Program-made: the position numbers and the translations under genes
Notes under the pieces: model-generated
Told to the model about the DNA's origin: nothing
Seen by the model: only the letters and a program-made list of their open reading frames with translations
Databases searched by the model: none
Assembly (NCBI GenBank): GCA_947504195.1
Contig: CANNGN010000002.1
Span: forward strand, 558,001 to 622,000
Origin: an uncultured Vibrio sp.
GTDB lineage: Bacteria > Pseudomonadota > Gammaproteobacteria > Enterobacterales > Vibrionaceae
DNA length: 64,000 bases
Direction of reading: 5' to 3'
Shown: positions 47,206-57,113 of the stretch, piece by piece
Layout: each line of letters starts with the position of its first letter
Position numbering within the stretch: position 1 is the stretch's first letter

Positions 47206-47446
47206 TGGCACGTTGAATATCTCCCTCTTCAATGGCAGTAATTAAAGCAATCGCGTTGAGTGCTTCATCTTGTTCCATTTTTTCTACAGCAAATCCACCA
47301 ACTTGAATGATCAAGTAATCTCCGACTTCGACAACTTCTTCAAGCATCATCAGGTTAACGGTTTGCTGCTCTTCCCGCGTTTCCACTACTGCTGCCATAC
47401 CATTATGTGACACGGTAACCACCTTTGCTGGATACCCTATACACAT
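47192..47446 (-). CDS. Second HypC/HybG/HupF-type chaperone
   Basis: The 84-residue HypC-family protein begins MCIGYPAKVV with the essential Cys2, and has VGDYLIIQVGGFAVEKMEQDEAL. In organisms with two HypC-type proteins one (HybG) usually serves the Hyb enzyme. It lies next to the maturation protease and overlaps it by 10 bp, so it is probably dedicated to this large subunit. Confidence 0.9.
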   Translation of the reverse strand: MCIGYPAKVVTVSHNGMAAVVETREEQQTVNLMMLEEVVEVGDYLIIQVGGFAVEKMEQDEALNAIALITAIEEGDIQRANELY

Positions 47447-47946
47447 GTGGTGCTCGTTTTCGTTCTTGGGTAAACGCCTATTTCAGTAAGGTAATCGAGT
47501 ACGCATTTTTTCATCGTTGGCATTGAATTAATCACTGTTTGGGTCATGTCCAAGCCGGGTTCAACCGACTCCGGTACCACCCCCACAAGATAGATATGGT
47601 TTGGGGATTCATCAGTGAGTTTTAATGAGCCGAGTAAATCGGAAAGTCCGAGCTGATGTGGTGACACTTTATTGTTAAACAGTGCTGGAACATCGTCATC
47701 TTTTAAAACAACAACCGTACCGGGATCGGCTCCGGTTAACACCGCATCAATAATAATAACGTGGTCACGACTGGCAATGTAATCAAGCAACTCCATTCCC
47801 GCGGTGCCGCCATCGACGACTTCAACACCACTCGGAAAATCAAAGGTGTCTTCAAGCTGTTCAACAATATGGACACCTACAGATTCATCACTTAGTAATA
47901 TATTACCCACCCCTAACACTAAGATATTTGGTTTGCAGTCTTTCAT
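47437..47946 (-). CDS. hybD: Hydrogenase maturation protease, HybD/HupD type
   Basis: The product of about 169 residues starts MKDCKPNILVLGVGNILLSDES. It has the nickel-recognition residues Glu in DESVGVHIVEQL, Asp in VVDGGTAGMELL, and His in KVSPHQLGLSDLLG. The protease removes the large subunit C-terminal peptide after nickel insertion. ATG 47946 lies directly after the hybC stop (TAGAATG). A longer frame from 48024 would overlap hybC and is unlikely. Confidence 0.93.
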   Translation of the reverse strand: MKDCKPNILVLGVGNILLSDESVGVHIVEQLEDTFDFPSGVEVVDGGTAGMELLDYIASRDHVIIIDAVLTGADPGTVVVLKDDDVPALFNNKVSPHQLGLSDLLGSLKLTDESPNHIYLVGVVPESVEPGLDMTQTVINSMPTMKKCVLDYLTEIGVYPRTKTSTTCV

Positions 47947-47947
47947 T

Positions 47948-49648
47948 CTATACCACTTTAATTTCCATAATGCCCTTCCCGCGCGTATCAACAATATGCA
48001 CCGCACATGACATACAAGGATCAAATGAGTGGATAGTGCGTATCACCTCTAGCGGCCTGTCAGGATCTGCAACGGGCGTCCCGATTAGCGAATGCTCGTA
48101 AGGCCCAAGTTGTCCATCGTTATTACGCGGGCCGGAATTCCAAGTTGAAGGGACAACCGCCTGATAGTTTTCAATTTTGCCATCTTCAATCACGATCCAA
48201 TGGGACAACAGACCACGAGGCGCTTCTAGGAAGCCAACGCCCTTAATCGTACCTTCTGGGAATTCTGGTTTGATATAGGTCTCGGTATCACCGGTAGCGA
48301 TATTGTCTATCAGGGCTTTCCATTCTTGGTGTAATACGTCTTTCAATACTCCACAGCGAACCGCGCGCGCAGCATGGCGACCTAATGTAGAATGCAACTG
48401 ACTTAGCTCTGGTTTTATACCAGTGAGTTTTTCATACGCACCAAGTACATCATTCAAATGGGTAATCGTCATTTCGTCTTTAGCAACAACTGCACAGAAC
48501 ACTTGCGCTAAAGGACCAACCTGCACCGGCTTACCGTAGAAAGTTGGAGCTTTCACCCAAGAGTATTTACCATCATCTTCGAAACCGGTGTAATCCGGGT
48601 TGGTTTTACCTTCCCAAGGGTGAAATGGCCCATCTTCTTCGTACCAAGCGTGTTTGCTGCCTTCGGCGATGCCATCGATTAAATACTGATCTTGATGGCT
48701 ATCGATGGATTTGAATGTAGACAAATCAGCATTTTCGAAATAACCGCCTGGCATTCTAAACCCAGTCCCCTCTGCATTGGTTGGGATCTCTGGCATAGCC
48801 AAATAGTTCGTTACCCCTTTGCCAATCGATAACCACTCAGGGTAATTCGCCGCGACGATAGCCACATCGACCTTATAAACTTGCTCGATAAACTCATCAA
48901 GTTGGTCGATAAATGACTTAATCAGCATCAAACGTTCCATATTAAGAACGCTTTCGGAGTCTAAATTGATTGGGTTTGCTACTCCGCCCACGGCCAAATT
49001 CTGAATATGGGGCGTTTTCCCACCTAAGACGGCAACAATACGGTTAGCATTGCGCTGATGTTCTAAAGCTTGTAAGTAGTGCGCGACAGCGATTAAGTTA
49101 ACTTCAGGGGAAAGCTTCATCTCTTTATGTCCCCAGTAGCCATTGGCAAAAATACCAAGTTGACCGCTATCGACTAGCCTCTGTAGCTTCGCCTTCACCT
49201 TGGTAAATTCTTGTACTGAATTTAACGACCAAGTAGAAAGTGATTCCATAATTTCAGCACACTTTTTCGGATCAGCAGAAAGTGCAGAAACGACATCGAC
49301 CCAGTCTAGAGCAGAGAGTTGATAAAAATGAACCACGTGATCATGAATACTATGCGCCGCAGAAATGATGTTGCGAATATGATGTGCGTTAACGGGAATT
49401 TTGAGCTCGAGTGCACTTTCAACGGCTCGAACTGAAGCCAGAGCGTGTACAGTAGTACAAACTCCGCATATGCGTTGCGTAATCATCCATGCATCGACAG
49501 GATCACGTCCTTTTAAGATCTCTTCCATGCCACGCCACATCGTGCCCGAAGACCAAGCATTGGTCACAACACCGTTGTCGATTTCACAGTCAATGCGCAA
49601 ATGGCCTTCAATACGAGTAATTGGATCAATAGTAATTCGTTGACTCAT
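47948..49648 (-). CDS. hybC: [NiFe]-hydrogenase large subunit HybC
   Basis: The 566-residue catalytic subunit has the N-terminal nickel motif RICGVCTTVHA and the C-terminal motif DPCMSCAVH. It ends in a 15-residue tail (IVDTRGKGIMEIKVV) that HybD would cleave. Length and tail match E. coli hydrogenase-2. It uses H2 at the periplasmic side as a complex with HybO. Confidence 0.96.
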   Translation of the reverse strand: MSQRITIDPITRIEGHLRIDCEIDNGVVTNAWSSGTMWRGMEEILKGRDPVDAWMITQRICGVCTTVHALASVRAVESALELKIPVNAHHIRNIISAAHSIHDHVVHFYQLSALDWVDVVSALSADPKKCAEIMESLSTWSLNSVQEFTKVKAKLQRLVDSGQLGIFANGYWGHKEMKLSPEVNLIAVAHYLQALEHQRNANRIVAVLGGKTPHIQNLAVGGVANPINLDSESVLNMERLMLIKSFIDQLDEFIEQVYKVDVAIVAANYPEWLSIGKGVTNYLAMPEIPTNAEGTGFRMPGGYFENADLSTFKSIDSHQDQYLIDGIAEGSKHAWYEEDGPFHPWEGKTNPDYTGFEDDGKYSWVKAPTFYGKPVQVGPLAQVFCAVVAKDEMTITHLNDVLGAYEKLTGIKPELSQLHSTLGRHAARAVRCGVLKDVLHQEWKALIDNIATGDTETYIKPEFPEGTIKGVGFLEAPRGLLSHWIVIEDGKIENYQAVVPSTWNSGPRNNDGQLGPYEHSLIGTPVADPDRPLEVIRTIHSFDPCMSCAVHIVDTRGKGIMEIKVV

Positions 49649-49688
49649 GAATAGTTCCTTTAAAATTCTTTAAATCGATTGAGGCCAT

Positions 49689-50873
49689 CTAGGCTTTATT
49701 CGTTTGTTTAATTTGATTAATTCGGTTGGTTGTTGCTGCACCCGGTAGTATTGGCAGCAATTTGATCAGCAGGATGTACCCCACAATTTCAATAGCAACA
49801 AGTCCGAAAGAAAGCAGTATTTCTTCTAAAGATGGGAAGTACTGATAACCTTGCCCCGGATGATAAGCAACGATGGCCAAGTCAATTCGGTACATAGCAG
49901 CACCGACTAAAAGACTCAATGCAGCTAAAAATAACAGCCCGCCGTTATCTCTAATCCGTTTTACCAAGATGACTGGCCAAGCGATCAATACAAGTTCTGC
50001 AATATATAGCCAACTGTAGATATCGCCTTCAAAAACATAATCCCATTTATGAGCGATATTGGTGGAATGAAGACGTAAAATGATAAACATCCCGACCAAT
50101 ACTTGAATAAATGAGATTAACTTATTCATCAATGGACGTTCATCAGGCATACGATCTTTGAGCCCAGCGGCAACGAGTGCACCTTCGAATATCACAATGG
50201 AACAGCCCATAATCAGAGCGCCAAGCAATGAGAAGATCGGCAAGAACTCATAACTTTGCCACAAAGGATGAATTTTATGGCCTGCGGAAACGAAGAGAGA
50301 TCCCATTGAAGACTGGTGCATCATTGGCAGCAAAGCCCCTAGCGCAATCACTGCAAATAAGAATTTATTCAATACGCGTAACGGAATCTTAAGCCCAAGT
50401 TTTTCGAGTAACGCGGGAGCAAATTCTAATCCAAGCACTAAGATATAAACCGTCATACACGCTGCCGTTTCAAACAGCACTGAGTTCACATTGAAATAAC
50501 CGGGATGGTAGAAATAAGGCAGGTTCCACCAGCGTCCCATGTCCATCAGAATCGATAAACCACCCAACGCATATCCAAATAAACTCGCCAATAACGCCGG
50601 GCGAACTAACGCATGATATTCACCCTTGTTAAACACATAAACGATCCACGCAAGAGCCCAACCACCGCAGGCAAAGCCAGTTCCTACTAACAAATCAAAG
50701 CCGATCCAGATTCCCCAAGGATAGCCCCCATTTAAGTTGGTCACGTCTTCTAAACCAAGTACCATTCGTTTAATAATGATCAGAAAACATACGAAGGCGA
50801 AAAATCCAAAAAAGATGACGGGCCGAGTGAGCAAACGTCCACCTAACGGATTTATTTTATGATGATCATTCAT
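49689..50873 (-). CDS. hybB: HybB, NrfD-type membrane subunit
   Basis: The 394-residue integral membrane protein has about ten helices (for example [21 protein letters not shown] and [22 protein letters not shown]). The NrfD/PsrC family transfers electrons to or from quinone, here from HybA. Its start overlaps the end of hybA by 8 bp. Confidence 0.93.
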   Translation of the reverse strand: MNDHHKINPLGGRLLTRPVIFFGFFAFVCFLIIIKRMVLGLEDVTNLNGGYPWGIWIGFDLLVGTGFACGGWALAWIVYVFNKGEYHALVRPALLASLFGYALGGLSILMDMGRWWNLPYFYHPGYFNVNSVLFETAACMTVYILVLGLEFAPALLEKLGLKIPLRVLNKFLFAVIALGALLPMMHQSSMGSLFVSAGHKIHPLWQSYEFLPIFSLLGALIMGCSIVIFEGALVAAGLKDRMPDERPLMNKLISFIQVLVGMFIILRLHSTNIAHKWDYVFEGDIYSWLYIAELVLIAWPVILVKRIRDNGGLLFLAALSLLVGAAMYRIDLAIVAYHPGQGYQYFPSLEEILLSFGLVAIEIVGYILLIKLLPILPGAATTNRINQIKQTNKA

Positions 50874-51867
50874 GATGATCCTCCTTGTTACCGTTATCTA
50901 GCGTCTTATCTTCTCCCGGCTCTTTATACATATTCTTCCGGGTTAGATACATAAGCCCCATTAACGCAGTAAACGGCAACATCATTCCTTGATAGAGCGT
51001 ATGTTGAATCGTTTCGGATCGTGCACCGTAAGCTTGTTTAGGCAAATCTGGTAAATCTAACGCATCAGGTTTTCTCGCAGTTAATGCCAACACCTGAGTG
51101 CCACCACCTTCAAATTCGCCATAAACGTTATCGTAGTAGCTCGGGATCGCTTTTTTATGTTCTAGGCCCGCGAAAAGTGTCTCGCGTGGATACTCATAAA
51201 TATCGCCGGGTTTCATCATCAAGCGTCTTTTTGCCTCAGATAAAAGCTCTTCACGCGTTCCATAAATAATGGCTCCAGTCGGACACACTTCAACGCACCC
51301 AGGCAGTAATCCATTGTCGATACGTTCTACGCCCGGTTGATTACACAGTTCGCATTTCTGGATTTGCCCAAAGGGGTCGTGATATTCATATTTGGGAACA
51401 TTATATGGACAGGCAACCATGCAATAGCGACAGCCAGTACAGATATCGGGATCATTCGAAACAATGCCAGTAACGGGATCTTTAGTCATCGCCGACACTG
51501 GGCAAACCGATACACAGTTAGGATCGACGCAGTGCATACATTGACGTTTAATATAAGAATAACCATTGGTTGGATCGTCTTTTACCGAGCCATCTCCACA
51601 GTCGTAGCGACGAATAACGTTTAATGCATAAGGCGACAGATTGGCATTCATCTCCCACTGCTCTGCACCACCATCAGGGCTAGGCTGCATATGATTGACG
51701 TCTTTACATTTAACAACACATGCCTGACAGCCAATGCACAGCGTCGAGTCATACAGCATTCCGACTGCATTAGGCAAAGGAGGATGGGATTCACGAGCGC
51801 TTGTAGGTGCGCTGGTAGCAATCACCGCGCCACTCGCAGCGAGCTTTAAAAAGTCTCTTCGTTCCAT
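50866..51867 (-). CDS. hybA: HybA, periplasmic ferredoxin-like subunit
   Basis: The 333-residue protein has a Tat signal ([11 protein letters not shown]) and four [4Fe-4S]-type clusters of cysteines: [46 protein letters not shown] and [10 protein letters not shown]...[12 protein letters not shown]-terminal helix anchors it ([16 protein letters not shown]). It carries electrons between HybO/HybC and HybB. Confidence 0.95.
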   Translation of the reverse strand: MERRDFLKLAASGAVIATSAPTSARESHPPLPNAVGMLYDSTLCIGCQACVVKCKDVNHMQPSPDGGAEQWEMNANLSPYALNVIRRYDCGDGSVKDDPTNGYSYIKRQCMHCVDPNCVSVCPVSAMTKDPVTGIVSNDPDICTGCRYCMVACPYNVPKYEYHDPFGQIQKCELCNQPGVERIDNGLLPGCVEVCPTGAIIYGTREELLSEAKRRLMMKPGDIYEYPRETLFAGLEHKKAIPSYYDNVYGEFEGGGTQVLALTARKPDALDLPDLPKQAYGARSETIQHTLYQGMMLPFTALMGLMYLTRKNMYKEPGEDKTLDNGNKEDHHE

Positions 51868-53012
51868 TAGAACTCCTCTTCTTTCGGAGCAGCAGGAGCA
51901 GAAGATGAATATGCTCGCTTCCTCTGTTGGCGAGTCATTTCTCTTGCGGTAACCAAGCTAACACCAGCTGCAAGGCCGGCAATACCACCTAAAATAGCGG
52001 TGGCAGTCGGGGTCGGTCCTGTTCCAACCACCACATCAACCTCAGGAAGCGCTTCTGGAGGCGTAGCCAATGTCACATTCGCCAGTTCATGAATGCCTTT
52101 ACTAAAGCCGACATTTTCTTCGTTACAACCAATACATGGATGCCCGATTCCAACCGGCCAGATTCCACCGCCAATGTCACAAAACTCAAGCGATGGGCAG
52201 TTTCCATAAGTCTCTGGCCCTTTACAGCCTAACTTATACAAGCAATAGCCCTGACGATGTCCTTCATCACCGAACTCTTTGGCAAAACGGCCAGCATCAA
52301 AATGAGGTCGGCGTTCACAGTTTTCGTGTATAAGTCGGCCATAAGCAAACTCTGGTCGATTTTTATTATCCAACCCTGGCAGGCGATTAAAGGTAATTAG
52401 GTGTGCGACAGTCGCTAAGAAGTTATGTGGATTCGGTGGGCACCCTGGAATATTAACAACGGTTTTGCCGGGCAAAATATCTTGAAGTGAACGCGCGTCG
52501 GTTGGATTTACACCAATTGACGGCACTCCACCCCAAGCAGAACAAGACCCTATCGCAATAATCGCAGCGGCGTGTTCCGCTGCTTCTTCGATATGTTTAA
52601 GGATTGGTTTACCTGCAACCATGCAATAGACACCGTCATCTTTTGTCGGAATCGAACCATCGACCACCAACACATATTCGCCTTTGTATTGTTCTATTGC
52701 GCGGTGTTTATTCTCTTCAACCTGATGACCAGCTGCCGCCGAAAGTACCTCGTGGTATTCCAGTGAAATCATATCGAGTATTAGGTTTTCAACCGTCGGG
52801 TGAGTAGAGCGAAGCAAGGACTCAGTACATCCCGTACACTCTTGAGCACCAATCCAAATTACTGGAGGTCTTTTATTACTCACGAGAGCATCAGCAACTT
52901 TTTGAGCCGCAGACGCATTATGAATTCCCATAGTAGCCGCGAGACCAGCACAAAATTTCATAAACGAGCGACGCGTTATTCCGTTACTCTCAAGGGTATC
53001 GTAGCCATCCAT
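51867..53012 (-). CDS. hybO: [NiFe]-hydrogenase small subunit HybO
   Basis: The 381-residue protein begins with a Tat signal ([16 protein letters not shown]). Cluster ligands are in [43 protein letters not shown] and [13 protein letters not shown]. Near its C-terminus (about 335-358) a helix ([18 protein letters not shown]) anchors it in the membrane. It is the first gene of the hydrogenase operon. The Tat signal and anchor place the enzyme at the periplasmic face. Confidence 0.95.
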   Translation of the reverse strand: MDGYDTLESNGITRRSFMKFCAGLAATMGIHNASAAQKVADALVSNKRPPVIWIGAQECTGCTESLLRSTHPTVENLILDMISLEYHEVLSAAAGHQVEENKHRAIEQYKGEYVLVVDGSIPTKDDGVYCMVAGKPILKHIEEAAEHAAAIIAIGSCSAWGGVPSIGVNPTDARSLQDILPGKTVVNIPGCPPNPHNFLATVAHLITFNRLPGLDNKNRPEFAYGRLIHENCERRPHFDAGRFAKEFGDEGHRQGYCLYKLGCKGPETYGNCPSLEFCDIGGGIWPVGIGHPCIGCNEENVGFSKGIHELANVTLATPPEALPEVDVVVGTGPTPTATAILGGIAGLAAGVSLVTAREMTRQQRKRAYSSSAPAAPKEEEF

Positions 53013-53265
53013 AACTGATGCTCCTGTACGTAATTAAATTAAATAGTTTTAGTGATTTACAGACAAGTATTGAGAAATGCTTTTCAACAGGGGCATTAGT
53101 ATGGTTATTTATAAATAATATAAAGTGGTCATGGTCATATTATTAATTAGTAATTCAATGCACATATCAAAATCTATTTCCCTTATATAAGACGCTAATA
53201 ATAATCACGATATGAACTAATCATTCATTGCTTAATATTAATTAAAAGATAATAAGTAATGATTA

Positions 53266-53280
53266 TGATAACGATTATCA
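53266..53280. promoter_or_regulatory. Fur-box-like palindrome upstream of hybO
   Basis: TGATAACGATTATCA is a 7-1-7 inverted repeat with one mismatch to the Fur core TGATAAT-N-ATTATCA. The extended 19-mer GATAATCGTTATCATAATC on the other strand matches the classic consensus at 15 of 19 positions. It is 254 bp upstream of the hybO start. Confidence 0.45.
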
Positions 53281-53474
53281 ACATGGTCGTTAAGAGTCGA
53301 AAATTATTAAATAATAGTTTCAAAATAGATCTTGATATAACCAAATATATATTTTCAACAATAACATTAAAACATTTGATATAAGTGAAATGTAATTACG
53401 TTATTAAAAAATAAGTTTTTATAACATTAAAATTATAAGAAGGGATAAGAATATATATAAAACAGAAGGCAATG

Positions 53475-53510
53475 TAAAAAATGGATGAGATATATTATTA
53501 TTCTCATCCA
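53475..53510 (-). terminator. Rho-independent terminator of guaD
   Basis: A 9-bp stem (tggatgaga 53482-53490 with tctcatcca 53502-53510) has an 11-nt loop and, read on the minus strand, is followed by a T-run (the A-run at 53476-53481). It lies about 57 bp after the guaD stop. Confidence 0.8.
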
Positions 53511-53566
53511 TCAACATTAAAAATACTAAGATGTTATGAATTAAGCATTAAATAAGATAGCCACAC

Positions 53567-54823
53567 TTAAATTGAATTTCCTTCAACATAACGAGCAACA
53601 ATGTTGCGATCATCTCCGGTATAAATAAACCGCTCTAGCCTATCTTCTAATGAATACCATTCAGCGGTAAAATCATCATCTTCAATCACCAAAGCATCAA
53701 GTGCATAACCTTGTTCAAAACTCCCAGTTTTGCCGAAGAACTCACCACCACCTTTCGTTCCTAAATAAAACCCTTCAGCTATAGAAAGCGGGCGATCTTC
53801 AGGATGTTCTAGACTGTACAATTTCGATAATTGAATAGCTCGAGTAATTGCTTCGTTCATACCCAGTTTGTGCCCACCCGCTATATCGCTGCCCAAACCG
53901 AGTTTCATCCCCATTTCTAGATATTGTCTAACCGGCATGATGCCACTGCGCACATTGATATTTGAATCAGGGCAATGGACTAAGAACACCTTGTTTTTCT
54001 TAGCAAGTTCGATCTCTTTATCGTCGAGATAAATGGCATGGGCCATCAGCGTCGGTGTTTGTCCAAATAACTGGTGCTTATGATAAACATCGGAGTAGCT
54101 TTCTGCATCTTCGAATAGTTCTTTAACCCAGTTGACTTCATCTAGATTCTCACTCAAATGAGATTGCACCGGTAAATTATGTTTTAACGCCAGTTCACCT
54201 AACCGTTTGAGTAACTCTGGTGTCGACGTTGGCGCAAAGCGTGGCGTGATAATCGGCTTCACTAACGCCTCGTCTTTGTACTTCTCGATTAAGTACTCTG
54301 TTCCTGTTATCGAGTCCTCAATTGTCTCAATGATAAATTCTGGCGCGTTGGTATCCATATTGACTTTCCCGACCAAGGCTCCGACACCCCGGTCCCTTAA
54401 CGCGTCAAATAGAATCTCCGTACCTTCGGTTGAAGAAGAAGCAAATATACACGACCTTAATGTCCCACTCGCGACTAGCTTATCAGCAAAGCGAGCATAA
54501 ATTTTTCGTGCAAATTCGGGATCCTGATATTCCTTCTCTAGCTTAAACGTATAATCATTTAACCATTGCAGTAACTGGTGAGTCATTCCAATACCGCATT
54601 GCGGAAATTGAGCTGCATGTAAATGTAAGTCGACAAAACCTGGGATAATCAACCGATTACCATAATCTATCACCACATCATCGTTATGCTCTTGTGGAAG
54701 CTCGCGATAAATTCCTTTAATGACGCCATCGATCGCAACAATATAGCTTTCTGGATAGACATCAAACTTATCTGCGATTGCGGTATAGAGAATGTTTCCC
54801 TTTAGAATTGTAGTGTTTTTCAT
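53567..54823 (-). CDS. guaD: Guanine deaminase
   Basis: The 418-residue amidohydrolase has the zinc motif in PGFVDLHLHAAQFPQCG, the QSHLSE segment with the third metal His, a metal Asp in GLGSDIAGGH and HCPDSNINVRSG. It converts guanine to xanthine and ammonia in the cytoplasm. It stands alone between the hydrogenase operon and the Rrf2 operon, with its own terminator. Together with codA it shows nucleobase deamination in two places in this window. Confidence 0.93.
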   Translation of the reverse strand: MKNTTILKGNILYTAIADKFDVYPESYIVAIDGVIKGIYRELPQEHNDDVVIDYGNRLIIPGFVDLHLHAAQFPQCGIGMTHQLLQWLNDYTFKLEKEYQDPEFARKIYARFADKLVASGTLRSCIFASSSTEGTEILFDALRDRGVGALVGKVNMDTNAPEFIIETIEDSITGTEYLIEKYKDEALVKPIITPRFAPTSTPELLKRLGELALKHNLPVQSHLSENLDEVNWVKELFEDAESYSDVYHKHQLFGQTPTLMAHAIYLDDKEIELAKKNKVFLVHCPDSNINVRSGIMPVRQYLEMGMKLGLGSDIAGGHKLGMNEAITRAIQLSKLYSLEHPEDRPLSIAEGFYLGTKGGGEFFGKTGSFEQGYALDALVIEDDDFTAEWYSLEDRLERFIYTGDDRNIVARYVEGNSI

Positions 54824-55144
54824 TGATTACTCTCCCTACCAATAAGGAACTATAGTGAAGTTCCAACAAACTAAAATCCTTTTCGACCCTCCAGAATATC
54901 GCGACTCCTCAACAATCAAAACAGTTTTTCGTGATTGAATGCAAATATCTTGTCCGAGGTGACGAACTAGGCAATGCCTTGGTCTTTTGGGTTGAGCATT
55001 TCTTTCGTATTTATATTGTTAGAGTGTATTAGGCGAACGACGTCAAAAGAAACGTAAGGTAGGCAGAGGTGAGGAATTCGCTCGATAAAACAGGATAAAG
55101 ATATTTCCTTATCCTGTATCAACGGGTATCAGAGAGTCTAGCGT
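54824..55144. other. Intergenic region, 321 bp
   Basis: It contains the guaD promoter (read leftward) and, at 55090-55117, the terminator of the Rrf2 operon. No small gene was seen. Confidence 0.45.
55090..55117 (-). terminator. Terminator of the Rrf2/GTPase/ABC operon
   Basis: A 9-bp stem (acaggataa 55090-55098 with ttatcctgt 55109-55117) has a 10-nt loop; on the minus strand it is followed by TTTT. It lies 28 bp after the stop of the zinc-ribbon gene. Confidence 0.65.
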
Positions 55145-55387
55145 TTAATAACCGACTCCTGCCGATTGTACATTGTCAGGATCGAAAGCGTGACAAGGTG
55201 TTACTGCATGTACTGCGCCGCACTCCGGACATTGCGCTTCAAATGTCTCCATCTCAAACTGAGTACGGCAGCCTTTGCAATCCAAGGTCATCGCTATTGG
55301 CATCGATTGTTCAGAAAACCCCATCATTCTAACTTTATCTACAACTGCTTTGCCGTCTTCAAATTCTGCAGAACATCCATCGTGCAT
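55145..55387 (-). CDS. Small zinc-ribbon protein, function unknown
   Basis: The 80-residue protein has CxxC pairs in LDCKGCRTQFEME and QCPECGAVHAV, forming a probable zinc ribbon similar in form to the one in HypA. A later Cys-His (TPCHAFDP) and an N-terminal MHDGCSAEFEDG might bind a second metal. It is the last gene of the operon, 11 bp after the ABC ATPase gene. A metal or cluster delivery role is inference. Confidence 0.7.
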   Translation of the reverse strand: MHDGCSAEFEDGKAVVDKVRMMGFSEQSMPIAMTLDCKGCRTQFEMETFEAQCPECGAVHAVTPCHAFDPDNVQSAGVGY

Positions 55388-55398
55388 CTTAATTTCCT

Positions 55399-56421
55399 CT
55401 AGTTATCATTGTTATCTATTAGGGTCAGCGACTCACCAAATCGTAATTGGTTGCGATATCCCATTAGTGTTTGATCAAGCTTCTCAAGTGTTCCGAGTAG
55501 TTGACGCTCTTGGTCCGAAGTATCGAGTACACGCGCGATACCACCATTTTTTATCACCAATCGACGGTCAGCCATAAGCGCCAAAATAGGATCATGGGTT
55601 GCCATCAGCACAATTTTGTCTTCAGCCAGCAGCAGTTTTAACGCTCGCTTACGATCGATTCCAGCGTTTTCAATTTCATCAATCAACACAATCGGTGTCC
55701 GGCTTAAAATCGCGGTATCTGCAATCATCAGTGCCCGAGATTGTCCGCCCGATAAACTGGTAATTGGAGTTTCCGGCGTGAACGGTTCACCCGCGAGATC
55801 GTTTGCTTCTGCGATGATGCGGTCGACTATTTCATCCGCGTCTTGCACTAAACGGCTTGCAGCATGAAGCGACACAAATTCTCGGACTTCTAAATCCATA
55901 ACAAAATTCATATTTTGCGATAGTTGAGCGACCAATTTCTTAGTTGTGGAGAATCGCCAAGAGTGATCAGGAATATCGCCGTTGATGAGTATTCTTCTTC
56001 CCGTCGGGGTATCCGCCTGAGCGACCCATTCAATATCCCCCAATAACCGGCTCTTACCAGAACCCGTTGGGCCCACAATAGAGACGACTTCGCCGCTTTT
56101 AATGGTTAGCGAGGTAAAGCCTTCATCGGTACCTGATTTATCGGTTCCAGCCAGTAAGGTAATTGAGCGCACGTCATCATCTTGACCTAAAAACTGAAGC
56201 ATTTGATTGATAAAGTCCGTCATCTGGTCAATCAGAACATTTGGATCGATTGCTCTATCCTCCTGCTCAATCTGGTCAAACTGATTCAAATACTCCAACA
56301 CAGTGCGTTGTTCATCGTCATTTAGTTTTAGCTGGTTATCACTGAAAAACGTGGTCAGAAATGGGTAATCGAATAACAACGACGCAACACTTCGATGTTC
56401 TACTTGAGTACGTTCAATCAT
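55399..56421 (-). CDS. Soluble ABC-type ATPase with a distinct N-terminal domain
   Basis: The 340-residue protein has Walker A (VGPTGSGKSRLLGD), signature (SLSGGQSRALMIAD), Walker B (TPIVLIDEIENAG) and an H-loop (MATHDPILAL) in residues 100-310. The first 90 residues form a separate helical domain (SVASLLFDYPFLTTFFSDNQ) that faintly resembles DUF1858/ScdA_N. There is no membrane segment and no permease gene in the operon. It may therefore be a non-transport ATPase that remodels or loads a metalloprotein. Its start overlaps the GTPase stop by 4 bp. Confidence 0.8.
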   Translation of the reverse strand: MIERTQVEHRSVASLLFDYPFLTTFFSDNQLKLNDDEQRTVLEYLNQFDQIEQEDRAIDPNVLIDQMTDFINQMLQFLGQDDDVRSITLLAGTDKSGTDEGFTSLTIKSGEVVSIVGPTGSGKSRLLGDIEWVAQADTPTGRRILINGDIPDHSWRFSTTKKLVAQLSQNMNFVMDLEVREFVSLHAASRLVQDADEIVDRIIAEANDLAGEPFTPETPITSLSGGQSRALMIADTAILSRTPIVLIDEIENAGIDRKRALKLLLAEDKIVLMATHDPILALMADRRLVIKNGGIARVLDTSDQERQLLGTLEKLDQTLMGYRNQLRFGESLTLIDNNDN

Positions 56422-57113
56422 GAGTTGTCTTCCATATCAATTTTACGCACATTACCCATCTGATAACTGTCACCAATGCGAGTTTCACCAAGGCAATATG
56501 AACAAAGTGCCGACGGCATGGTAAACCGAAGCTCACTACCTACAACCGTTGTTACACTTTGTTCGCTATGGAGCAACGTGCTTAGCTCAAAACAACCTTG
56601 ACCGGTTAAGCCATTAATATTCATGATTGTCGCGGCTGGGTTCACCAAGTTTACTTTGGACGCAAACACCTCCCGTTCAGCCTGACTCACAATATCGCCC
56701 TTAGTAATCACAACAATGTCAGCTGATTTCAGCATTGGCCCAATTTTTTTGGGTGTGTTGATTCCACTTAGGTTGTCGATCACACATACCGCTTTGATTT
56801 CTTTGACATAAGGAGAGCACCGATTACATAGGCCAGCAGATTCACTGATCAGTAAATCCATCTCTTGTGATAATCCCCATTTGACGATTTCTTCAATATT
56901 GCTGACAAAGTAATGGTCGGGACACATAGACCCGGACAGCCCTTTTTTGACTGGAATCCCAGCTTTTTTATACACCAAATCATCATCGGTATAGAGGCAG
57001 TCAAATTTAACCACACCAATGTTTAAACCTTTCGCTTTCAATGCGTTTGCGGTTTTAACAATGACTGCGGTTTTGCCCGACGACGGTGGACCCGATACAG
57101 TGACTAAATTCAC
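56418..57113 (-). CDS. HypB/UreG-like P-loop GTPase
   Basis: The 231-residue protein has P-loop VSGPPSSGKTAVI, a KFDCLYTDDD switch-like segment, ISESAGLCNRCSPYV in the Walker B region and the guanine-specificity motif ITKGDI. Cysteine pairs at GLCNRC and ALCSYCLGETRIG suggest metal binding. Such GTPases (HypB, UreG, CooC-like) drive metal insertion. GTG 57113 overlaps the stop of the previous gene by 4 bp. The target protein is unknown. Confidence 0.78.
   Translation of the reverse strand: MNLVTVSGPPSSGKTAVIVKTANALKAKGLNIGVVKFDCLYTDDDLVYKKAGIPVKKGLSGSMCPDHYFVSNIEEIVKWGLSQEMDLLISESAGLCNRCSPYVKEIKAVCVIDNLSGINTPKKIGPMLKSADIVVITKGDIVSQAEREVFASKVNLVNPAATIMNINGLTGQGCFELSTLLHSEQSVTTVVGSELRFTMPSALCSYCLGETRIGDSYQMGNVRKIDMEDNS

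Larger units (their letters stand above)
53013..53566. promoter_or_regulatory. Hydrogenase operon promoter region (554 bp, AT-rich)
   Basis: The gap holds the hybO promoter (read leftward) and the guaD terminator at its right end. A Fur-like palindrome lies at 53266-53280. I see no gene and no clear FNR dyad. Confidence 0.5.

Noticed and set aside
47947..48024. Longer N-terminus for the HybD protease
   Set aside because: It would overlap the conserved C-terminus of hybC, and MKDCKPNILVLGVGN is the typical family start.
53013..53566. FNR-type dyad upstream of hybO
   Set aside because: Several TTGA and TCAA half-sites occur in this AT-rich stretch but none has the 4-bp spacing of an FNR site.
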